A DNA stretch of 33,056 nucleotides, from positions 1 through 33,056 of the forward strand of contig JACPOZ010000024.1 in NCBI GenBank assembly GCA_016191235.1. The letters are read 5' to 3'. The DNA comes from Gammaproteobacteria bacterium. GTDB lineage: Bacteria; Pseudomonadota; Gammaproteobacteria; Ga0077554; Ga007554. Below the pieces are notes generated by a model that worked only from the letters and a program-made list of their open reading frames with translations, was not told the origin of the DNA and searched no databases. The position numbers and the translations under genes were made by a program. Shown here in pieces: positions 1 through 6,757 of this stretch; the stretch's first letter is position 1; each line of letters starts with the position of its first letter.

Positions 1-1506
1 CACCGCATAAGAGGGTGTAGTAATGATCTGTGGCCTGTTTTCGGGAATGCCATAACCATCCTCATCGCTACCGATATAAACCGTCTTGCGGATGATCGAC
101 CCCTCATCATTGGCGCGGTCGATGATCTCCTGGTAACGGTCATGGGCGATGATAGAGAGGCGGTCCACCGCCTCCACGCCGGTGCGTTTGCCGTAGGGCA
201 GTCGCAGACCGCGACCGATGGTCTGTTCGGTGAGAATCTCCGAGGCGGAGGCGCGTAGCGGCACGATGGTATAGAGGTTGGTGACATCCCACCCCTCCTT
301 GAGTTTGTTTACATGAATAACGATCTCGGTGTTGTTATCGTGTTCCACCGCCAGCAGCCGCTGCATCGCCTCGTCCGACTCATCGCCGCTCTGATTGGAG
401 TGCACCTCAATCACCTTGCCCTTGTAGCGCCCCTCGAACAGTGTCTCCACCCGCTGCCTCAATTCGCTGGCGTGCTGGGTGTCCTGCGCCACCACCAGCA
501 TAAAAGGTTTCACTGGCTTGGCCCCAGTGTTGCGGGCGTAGGTCTCCAGCTCCACCTTCACATACTCGTGGTGATGGATGCCGTCTTCCAGCTTGATCTT
601 CTCCAGTTGCTCCTGGCTGTAATCACTGGCGCGAAAGTCGCGGCGGGTCGCCACGGCGGGGATTTTCACATAACCATCTTCCAGCGCCTTGGCCAGCGGG
701 TAGTGAAAAATGATATTACTGAATTCGCGTGGCTTGGCGCCCACCGTTTTCGGCGTGGCCGTCAGCTCGATGCCCAGCACCGGGTTCAGATCGTTAATCG
801 CCTGCGCCCCGGCGCTAGCGTAGTAGCGGTGCGCCTCATCCATCAGCACCACCAGATCGGGCAGCTCCGCCAAATAGTTGAAATAGGAGTCGCCGATACA
901 CTCCTGCAAACGCCGCACCTTGGCCACCTTGGATTTAGCCGCGCCCTGTTTGTTATCGGTAGCGTTGATCTTGGAGACGTTGAAGATGTTGATATGGGGT
1001 GCAGTCTCATAGGCAAAGATATCTGCGGTCAGGGTTTGTGGCACCGCATAGTCCAGCCGCACACCACGGCCATCGCCATAGTCCTCGCCGGTGATAATCA
1101 CCGGCGGCGTCTGCGCCAACTCCGGGATGCCGGCAAACACATACTTGGCATTGCCCAGAGTGAAATCCTGCTTCAGCTTTTCGTAAATGGTGAGGTTGGG
1201 GGCCAGCACAAAAAAGTGGCTGCTGCGGCCAGTGAGGTAGAGCCAGGCGATCATCGCCCCCATCAGCCGCGTCTTGCCCACGCCGGTGGCGAGCGCAAAA
1301 CAGAGCGAGGGGAAGCTGCGCTCAAACGCCTTCACCGTCGGGTATTGGGGCTGGATGACCGACAACCAGCGCGCCAGATCCGGGTCTTTGCTCAGATTCA
1401 GCTGCTCAAGAATATCCACCAGAATATCCAGCGAATCCCGCTGCGGGTCGCGCAGCGAAAGACGGGCGGCGAGTTGGTTGGCAATCTTCGGTCCACTATC
1501 AATCAT
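1..1506 (-). CDS. Type III restriction enzyme Res-like helicase/nuclease subunit (C-terminus outside window)
   Basis: Translating the minus strand from the ATG at 1506 gives 502 open codons that run off the left edge, so only the N-terminal part is present. It is a superfamily 2 helicase: Walker A ATGVGKT at residues 73-79, MDEAH box at 222-226, TATP at 249-252, and a late motif VI QTIGRGLRLP. This pattern is that of Res subunits of type III restriction enzymes, which use ATP and cut DNA together with Mod. The expected C-terminal PD-(D/E)XK nuclease cannot be checked here. A GAGG about 11 nt upstream supports the start. The gene follows the methyltransferase gene at 1660-3321, as in type III systems, but a 153-bp gap filled with palindromic repeats separates them. 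Confidence 0.88.
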   Translation of the reverse strand, partial: MIDSGPKIANQLAARLSLRDPQRDSLDILVDILEQLNLSKDPDLARWLSVIQPQYPTVKAFERSFPSLCFALATGVGKTRLMGAMIAWLYLTGRSSHFFVLAPNLTIYEKLKQDFTLGNAKYVFAGIPELAQTPPVIITGEDYGDGRGVRLDYAVPQTLTADIFAYETAPHINIFNVSKINATDNKQGAAKSKVAKVRRLQECIGDSYFNYLAELPDLVVLMDEAHRYYASAGAQAINDLNPVLGIELTATPKTVGAKPREFSNIIFHYPLAKALEDGYVKIPAVATRRDFRASDYSQEQLEKIKLEDGIHHHEYVKVELETYARNTGAKPVKPFMLVVAQDTQHASELRQRVETLFEGRYKGKVIEVHSNQSGDESDEAMQRLLAVEHDNNTEIVIHVNKLKEGWDVTNLYTIVPLRASASEILTEQTIGRGLRLPYGKRTGVEAVDRLSIIAHDRYQEIIDRANDEGSIIRKTVYIGSDEDGYGIPENRPQIITTPSYAV

Positions 1507-1520
1507 GACTCTTAAATCCT

Positions 1521-1545
1521 CGTTCCCATGCTCTGCGTGGGAATG
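1521..1545. repeat. Short dispersed palindrome (CGTTCCCA...TGGGAATG type)
   Basis: CGTTCCCA and TGGGAATG form an imperfect stem around a 9-nt centre. Palindromes of this type recur between genes in many gammaproteobacteria. It lies just upstream of the Res start, so it would be in the 5' part of any mRNA starting in the gap. Confidence 0.5.
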
Positions 1546-1565
1546 CCTACGTGATTATTTTTATT

Positions 1566-1652
1566 CGTAGCCTGGATGAAGCCGGAGGCGTAATCCGGGG
1601 GGGGGGATTGGTGGCGGCCTCCCGGATTCCACTTCGTTCCATCCAGGCTACG
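1566..1652. repeat. REP-like palindromic repeat with a G10 tract
   Basis: The arms CGTAGCCTGGAT (1566-1577) and ATCCAGGCTACG (1641-1652) are perfect inverted repeats, and an inner AATCCGGG/CCCGGATT pair extends the stem. The element resembles the repeats at 29057-29144 and 31712-31799 (GGATGAAGC...AATCCG...CGGATT...CCATCC). A run of ten G lies at 1597-1606, in the gap between the methyltransferase and Res genes. Such runs are prone to slippage. Confidence 0.7.
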
Positions 1653-1659
1653 GTTGTGT

Positions 1660-3321
1660 TTACCCTTCGTTATCGTCTTCCAGCGGCTCCTCTTCCCACA
1701 CTTCATCCTCATCGTCGCCCAGCACATTGAGGGTAAAGCTGTAGTCGTCGTGGTCCCACTGGCACTTCTTCAGCACCGCCTGGGGGATCTTCTTCAGGGT
1801 CAGGTTGGCGAACTCCCCCTCCGCCATAAAGGCCTTGCAGCAGATCATCAGGGTGCGCTCGGGGCCGACCTCGTCACTGAGTTTGCGCAGCTGATCGTGG
1901 CTGAGGCTGCCGGTAGTCACATAGATAAAGTCGCTCTCGGTGCTGTGGCCGTGCATCCAGAAATGCTTGCGGCTGGGTGCGTAGATAAAGCCCATGTGTT
2001 TGCACATCGCCTCCGCCAGCATCTCCGGGTTGTACTCCTTGTTGATGATCCAGTTGCCCCAACTGTCGCGCTTCAGCAACGACGGCGCCAGGCGCAGATA
2101 GCGAAAACCGCCGCCGCCCTGCCAGTTGACCGCCTTGCTGATGCCGCCCTGATCCTCGCCGTCGATCACTTTTTTCAGACGCGGCACGATGTGGGTTTTG
2201 CAATGCTCGCCCAGCTCCACCATGATCCAGCGGCGACCCATCTTGTGCGCCACAGCGCCGGTGGTGCCGGAACCGGCGAAGGAGTCGAGGACGAGGTCGT
2301 TGGGGTTGGTGGCAATGTGGACAATTCGGTGTAACAGCTTTTCCGGCTTTGGTGTATCGAAAGGATTTTCTGCATTGAAACCCTTCACTTCTTCACGGGC
2401 CTCATGATTATTCCCAGCATCCGTATGCAACCAAACGGTAGGGCTAGGGGTGCCTTCATCAGAGAGTTCGGAAAGAAACGTTTTTCGAGAAGGCGCAGCT
2501 GTTCCGTCTTTGCCAAACCAAATTTCGCCACCAGCATCCAATCGACGTAAAGTTTCTTCCGAGAATCTTGGAAAAGTCCCGGCGGGTGGGTTCCAAATCA
2601 CTCCATTTTTAAATGTAAACGAAAATTCCCTACTGTTTTTCGATCCGCTTTTTGCGTGCAATGGCGTCGCTTTCCAAACGCCCTTGGGATGTTTGTCTGG
2701 ATTCTTGTACCGGGCATTCATCTCTTCGGTTCGTGGCATTTTATTCGGACGCCACAAAAACTTTTCCTTTGCATAAATCAACACATGGTCATGGTTGACG
2801 GATAACCACTTTACGTCATTTGCGATGGTATATTTTTTCTGCCAAACCACATTGGCTACAAAATTGGTGCGCCCAAACACCTCATCACAAAGCACCTTCA
2901 AATAGTGCGCTTCATTATCATCAATCGTAATCCACAACGAACCATCATCACTCATCAGCCGACGAATCACCTCCAACCGATCCCGCATCAGCGACAACCA
3001 CATGGAGTGCTCCACGCCATCGTCATAGTGGGTAAAGGCGCTGCCGGTGTTGTAAGGCGGGTCGATAAAGACACACTTCACCTTGCCCGCATACTGTTGC
3101 TCCAGCGCCTTGAGCGCCAGCAGGTTATCGCCGTGGATCAGTAGGTTGTCGTCATGGGGCTGGTCGCCGGGTTCGGCAAACAGGTCATCCACCACCGTCG
3201 TGGGCGCATCGGCATGGTAGGAGAGGGTTTTATCCTCCAGCAGGATGCGCGGCTCCAGGCGTGGGCGTTTGTGTTTGCCGATCCAGGTGAGTTCGAGTTT
3301 CTGTTTTTTGCTGTTACTCAT
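1660..3321 (-). CDS. Type III site-specific DNA-methyltransferase (adenine, beta class; Mod-like)
   Basis: A 553-residue protein predicted to methylate adenine with S-adenosylmethionine and to give the partner Res its sequence specificity. The catalytic DPPY is at residues 87-90 (context DPPYNTGSAF). The AdoMet-binding FAGSGTT comes later, at 348-354, and this order defines the beta class of type III Mod proteins. The segment between them (about 160-330) would be the target-recognition region. The C-terminus is very acidic. The ATG at 3321 is preferred over an adjacent in-frame TTG at 3324; no strong ribosome site is visible for either. It is followed by the Res gene and preceded, after 111 bp, by the winged-helix gene. 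Target site cannot be predicted from sequence. Confidence 0.9.
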   Translation of the reverse strand: MSNSKKQKLELTWIGKHKRPRLEPRILLEDKTLSYHADAPTTVVDDLFAEPGDQPHDDNLLIHGDNLLALKALEQQYAGKVKCVFIDPPYNTGSAFTHYDDGVEHSMWLSLMRDRLEVIRRLMSDDGSLWITIDDNEAHYLKVLCDEVFGRTNFVANVVWQKKYTIANDVKWLSVNHDHVLIYAKEKFLWRPNKMPRTEEMNARYKNPDKHPKGVWKATPLHAKSGSKNSREFSFTFKNGVIWNPPAGTFPRFSEETLRRLDAGGEIWFGKDGTAAPSRKTFLSELSDEGTPSPTVWLHTDAGNNHEAREEVKGFNAENPFDTPKPEKLLHRIVHIATNPNDLVLDSFAGSGTTGAVAHKMGRRWIMVELGEHCKTHIVPRLKKVIDGEDQGGISKAVNWQGGGGFRYLRLAPSLLKRDSWGNWIINKEYNPEMLAEAMCKHMGFIYAPSRKHFWMHGHSTESDFIYVTTGSLSHDQLRKLSDEVGPERTLMICCKAFMAEGEFANLTLKKIPQAVLKKCQWDHDDYSFTLNVLGDDEDEVWEEEPLEDDNEG

Positions 3322-3426
3322 CAATTACCCGTCAATTAAAAAATATTTTCGTCTTTCTTATAAAACAATTGGTTACTGCCTTTTGGCTGCCTTGAGTAGT
3401 GTAATCTGTCAATTACCCATCAATTA
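3321..3426. promoter_or_regulatory. Gap with two copies of an 18-bp direct-repeat doublet (possible operators)
   Basis: TCAATTACCCGTCAATTA (3321-3338) and TCAATTACCCATCAATTA (3409-3426) differ by one base. Each is a doublet of TCAATTA with an 11-bp period, and they sit at the two ends of the gap upstream of the methyltransferase gene. The space between is AT-rich and could hold a promoter for mod. Related TCAAATA doublets with the same period occur inside the neighbouring gene at about 3912-3934 and 4000-4022. Role as binding sites is inference. Confidence 0.45.
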
Positions 3427-3432
3427 GGTGGC

Positions 3433-4038
3433 CTATGCTTCCCCCTGGGATGTTGGGTCATCCGGCAAGGCATTGGCGGTGTAGGCCTGATCCACCCGGT
3501 TGGGTTTGTCCGGGTGGCGCAGGCGCAGCAGGCCGTGTTCGACCATGGGGTTCAGGAATCTCTGGCGCAGACTTTCGGCATTTCTGTCCACCAGGCTGGC
3601 GAGTTCATTGCGTGTTAACCACCGTTCCCGGCACAGTTCCAGCAGGATGCGCTCCATCTCCTTGGGAGTGAGACGTTGCTGGTTGCGTGCTCTGGCAGCA
3701 ATTTCCAGTAGTACGTTGTTATGTAGGGAGTCAAACTCACTATGTAGGGAGTCAGTCGCCTTATGTATGGACCCGCTTTGCTTATGTATGGAGCCGGAGA
3801 TGCGGTAGCGGCTCCAGCGGCCCTGGCCCATTTGTACCATTTTAGTGCCCATGGTGTTGATCTTTCTCTTGGCCACCTGTCCTTGGCTATGGCGGGCATA
3901 ACCCTGCTCCATCAAATAGCCATCAAATAAAGAGCCGTGGACTAACTTGTTGTTATATAAGCAATCTATGAGGGCTTGGGGGGAGGAGAAAACCCTGCCC
4001 ATCAAATAACTATCAAATAAACCCACTGGTCTGACCAT
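3433..4038 (-). CDS. Winged-helix protein resembling the C-terminal module of AlbA_2/HATPase proteins
   Basis: A 201-residue protein starting at the ATG at 4038, which overlaps the stop of the upstream gene (TAATG), so translation is probably coupled. The C-terminal part (about 120-200) has a helix-turn-helix look, with LLELCRERWLTRNELASLV and FLNPMVEHGLLRLRHPDKPN. That region resembles, from memory, the C-terminal tails of AlbA_2/GHKL ATPase proteins; the ATPase part is absent here. A middle stretch carries four heptads beginning S(I/L)H, encoded by a 21-bp tandem repeat. The N-terminus contains two related blocks, LFDSYLMGR and LFDGYLMEQ. It may be a detached DNA-binding module serving the 416-residue ATPase at 5501-6751, which lacks such a tail. 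Function inferred only. Confidence 0.7.
   Translation of the reverse strand: MVRPVGLFDSYLMGRVFSSPQALIDCLYNNKLVHGSLFDGYLMEQGYARHSQGQVAKRKINTMGTKMVQMGQGRWSRYRISGSIHKQSGSIHKATDSLHSEFDSLHNNVLLEIAARARNQQRLTPKEMERILLELCRERWLTRNELASLVDRNAESLRQRFLNPMVEHGLLRLRHPDKPNRVDQAYTANALPDDPTSQGEA
3720..3803. repeat. Four 21-bp tandem units within the winged-helix gene
   Basis: Units start with TATGTA(G/T)GGA at 3720, 3741, 3762 and 3783, an exact 21-nt spacing; the last unit decays at its end. On the coding strand they encode the heptads SIHKQSG, SIHKATD, SLHSEFD and a final SLHNNVL. The repeat keeps the reading frame, so copy number could change without a frameshift. Confidence 0.75.
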
Positions 4039-5504
4039 TAGGCCCACCACGGTACATATTTCATGAATTTCCTGCTGGCGGTTCCGTCATAAGGACGGAT
4101 CAATTCGGCTTCCAATGTCTCTTTGATAATTCGCGAGGCCGTGGCGCTGTTTTTGTCCTCTATGCCAAACCGCTCCCGCAGGGTGGTGTTTGTCATGTAG
4201 TCCCGTTGCACATATTTGAGACAGGCGTGCAGATAACAGGCGCGGATGCGGTCGTCCTTATCCATATCCTTGAGCTCGCGGTGGGCGAAGAGGATGGCGC
4301 GGGTGTGTTCGTCGGTAGTCTCAAACAGTGGCGCGGGCAGTTGATACAGTTCTGTCTGGAAGACCACCTTGTCTACGCCGCTGCCACGCTCTTCACAGAC
4401 ACCGATACGGCGCATGAATGAGGCCAGGGCTTCGTTGCGGGATTTGGGCGGGCTGTCCAGAAAGCGATCGGGGTTGACCAGGGGCAGGCCGGGGTTGGTG
4501 ATCTCCATGCGATTAGAGAAGATCTCGACCATCGGCGCGGTCCCCGTGGCGTGAAAGTCCTGATGGATGATGGCGTTGGCCACCAACTCGCGAATGGCCA
4601 GCTCTGGGAACATGGGCACCTCTTTACGCAATGCCTGTCCGATGACTTCGTTGCTGGGTAGCAGGTTGGTCACAAAGTCGATCAACCCCTCAAACCCAGC
4701 GGCGTAGCCTTTTGTTCCCTCCTGTTCGCGGATGGTTTCTACTTTTCCCGTGCCTTTGTATAGCACTACGCGTAATGCCTTGCGCTTAAGATGGCGAAAA
4801 TCTCCCAGCCGTTTGGCGAATAGCACGGCCCCCAGGTTGGTGATGTTCCAGTTGCCACTGTTACCTGTGCTAATCATTTCGTCGGTTTTCAATGCGCTCA
4901 GGATGCCGTCTCTTCCATCCGGCAGCGGCAGGGCAAGCAGATCGAAGTAGGCTGGATAGTCGATCAAGCGCAGCACTTCATCAGCGCTGATGTTCTCAGC
5001 AGCGATCTCTTTCTCAAAGGGTATGCGGTCAAAGATGCGCCATAGCTCACGCGCTTTTTCAGGAAATTCCTTGAGCTTTTTCTTGTAGGAGCCAATGCGG
5101 ATGAACTCGTTGTTTTTGAACTGTACTGGGTGACGTGAGGCTGCACTGATCTCCAGCATCACCACTGGTTGCTCATCCACTTGCAAGGTGTGAAACCGGA
5201 AATTGATTTTGGGGTTGAGCAGGCGCAGTAGCCAGCTCTCCAACTCTTCATTACCGATCTTTGTCGATGCAGGTTTGAAGGTTGTGCCGATGATTTCGTG
5301 GGTGTGGTTATCTACACCCCACACCAGCCAAGCGCTGATTTTCCCCAGCAGGGCAGCAGAGTTTGATAGGGCGGAGATGTATTCGCCGATCTCATCCGGC
5401 TCATCGTTGTTGTGTTTGAACTCTACCCATTCGGTTTCATTCGGAAGCTTGCGCAGCTCCTGGAGGATGCTGAAGAGGTATTCCGCTGGACGGTCAATGG
5501 TCAT
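4038..5504 (-). CDS. AlbA_2 (Schlafen-like) domain / GHKL ATPase protein
   Basis: A 488-residue protein of the RecG-like, divergent AAA_4/AlbA_2 type. The N-terminal AlbA_2 domain begins with EWVEFKHNND at 25-34 and continues through the SAWLVWGVDN core. A GHKL-type ATPase follows: N-box RELVANAIIHQDF at 305-317, G-box EITNPGLP at 334-341, and GSGVDKV around 374-380. The C-terminus ends in a small helix-turn-helix region finishing in KYVPWWA. Proteins with this architecture are often called transcriptional regulators and are common near defence genes; their biochemical role is mostly unknown. The ATG overlaps the upstream stop (ATGA at 5501-5504) and its own stop overlaps the next start. Confidence 0.85.
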   Translation of the reverse strand: MTIDRPAEYLFSILQELRKLPNETEWVEFKHNNDEPDEIGEYISALSNSAALLGKISAWLVWGVDNHTHEIIGTTFKPASTKIGNEELESWLLRLLNPKINFRFHTLQVDEQPVVMLEISAASRHPVQFKNNEFIRIGSYKKKLKEFPEKARELWRIFDRIPFEKEIAAENISADEVLRLIDYPAYFDLLALPLPDGRDGILSALKTDEMISTGNSGNWNITNLGAVLFAKRLGDFRHLKRKALRVVLYKGTGKVETIREQEGTKGYAAGFEGLIDFVTNLLPSNEVIGQALRKEVPMFPELAIRELVANAIIHQDFHATGTAPMVEIFSNRMEITNPGLPLVNPDRFLDSPPKSRNEALASFMRRIGVCEERGSGVDKVVFQTELYQLPAPLFETTDEHTRAILFAHRELKDMDKDDRIRACYLHACLKYVQRDYMTNTTLRERFGIEDKNSATASRIIKETLEAELIRPYDGTASRKFMKYVPWWA

Positions 5505-6751
5505 GCGTCAGCTCCAGGGTTGGCGGCGGCATAGATAGTTAGCTGCAGCTCTTCACCCGCGAGTTGGTATTCCGGCCTTTTACCAGAGAGTTGTTCTGAT
5601 TCCCGCACGATAAGGGGTACACCCTCACCCCGTTTGTCCATCATCATGGCGCGTTCTACATTGGGGTTGTCGATGGTGCAGCGAGCCAGTAGGGTGGCGA
5701 TGAGTTGGTTGCGGGTGGCTTGGCGCAGTTCCAGGTCGTCCACCTCTAGTGTATTGACCAGTGCGCCGGGGGAGGCGATCACCAGCCGGTCACTAAACAT
5801 GTGCAGGCGGATTTTGCTGCCGGGTATGGCGTAGTCGCGGTGAGCGACGGCATTGACCAGTGCTTCAAATACGGCCTTGAGACTGTATTGGGGAATATCC
5901 TTGCGGCCAATGGTTTTGGTGGCGGCAGTTTTCATGTTGCGCTCAACAAAGGCGAGGGCCTGAATTACCTGCTGATCCAGTGGACCGTGGAGATCCTGTG
6001 CATCCAGTTGGTCGTTGGCGTCACGGTGTTGGTCGCGATAACCGACCACTTGAATATAGGCCCCTGGTAACCACTGCTCGGGAGTGGTGGTGGCCATGAG
6101 CACGCCTGCGACACTGAGACGGGTATTTTTGTCGTCATCCTCGGTCAGCAGTTTGAGTTTGCGTAGTTGCAGGGCGGCGGGCTGGTCACCACGTAAAAAA
6201 CGATGAGCCAGCGGCCGATCCAGATCGGTCTCTGTGGTGCGGGGCACGGGTTGCTCATCAAACCAGATCATGCGGGCCTGGCTGCGTTGCATCATCAGGC
6301 GTGCCAGGTAGTCGGGGGACATCTCCCGTTTTGATTCATTCGCCCGGTGGTAATAGTGGCCATTACTGGTGTGTACAAACAGGCTTTTCTCAACTTGAAC
6401 ATAGATCACGGGCAATTGGTTGCCTTGTTGATCGGGCAGTTCAATCACACGGCTATAGATGTTGAGCGGTGGTGTGATGTTGTCCTGGCTTGCCCGTGTG
6501 ATAAATCCCTGCACGGTATCAATCTGTTCTTCGGGTATGCCGGTCACCTGGCGGGTTTTGTCGTCAATGCCGAGAATGACGTAGCCACCTTTGGCGTTGG
6601 CAAAGGCAGCTAACTCGTTGGCAAAGTCGCTTTGAGTTGGACCCTCTACTTTTTTCCCCTGGAATGTGACCCGTTTGAATTCGTAACGGGAATCTTCACC
6701 CAGGCGAATCTGGTAGAGCAGTTCTCTGACCAAACGTTCTCTTTCCATCAT
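5501..6751 (-). CDS. Second AlbA_2 / GHKL ATPase protein, shorter form
   Basis: A 416-residue paralogue type, only distantly similar to its downstream neighbour. AlbA_2 domain: YEFKRVTF at 23-30, then FANAKGGYVILGIDD at 50-64. GHKL ATPase: N-box EALVNAVAHRDY at 296-307, SPGAL at 327-331, and DKRGEGVPLI at 372-381. The protein stops soon after the ATPase part and has no long C-terminal winged-helix tail. There is a choice of ATG at 6751 or 6748. It begins 6 bp after the stop of the SNF2 helicase gene and ends overlapping the next ATPase gene. Two such proteins side by side in one operon is unusual. Confidence 0.85.
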   Translation of the reverse strand: MMERERLVRELLYQIRLGEDSRYEFKRVTFQGKKVEGPTQSDFANELAAFANAKGGYVILGIDDKTRQVTGIPEEQIDTVQGFITRASQDNITPPLNIYSRVIELPDQQGNQLPVIYVQVEKSLFVHTSNGHYYHRANESKREMSPDYLARLMMQRSQARMIWFDEQPVPRTTETDLDRPLAHRFLRGDQPAALQLRKLKLLTEDDDKNTRLSVAGVLMATTTPEQWLPGAYIQVVGYRDQHRDANDQLDAQDLHGPLDQQVIQALAFVERNMKTAATKTIGRKDIPQYSLKAVFEALVNAVAHRDYAIPGSKIRLHMFSDRLVIASPGALVNTLEVDDLELRQATRNQLIATLLARCTIDNPNVERAMMMDKRGEGVPLIVRESEQLSGKRPEYQLAGEELQLTIYAAANPGADA

Positions 6752-6757
6752 CGTTGT

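Noticed and set aside
313-1515. Plus-strand open frame of 400 codons at the left edge
   Set aside because: The opposite strand encodes clear helicase motifs in order; the plus-strand product is low-complexity and matches no family.
3720-3803. Short regularly spaced repeats that might suggest a CRISPR array
   Set aside because: Units are contiguous 21-bp tandem repeats that keep a coding frame; there are no spacers and no cas genes.
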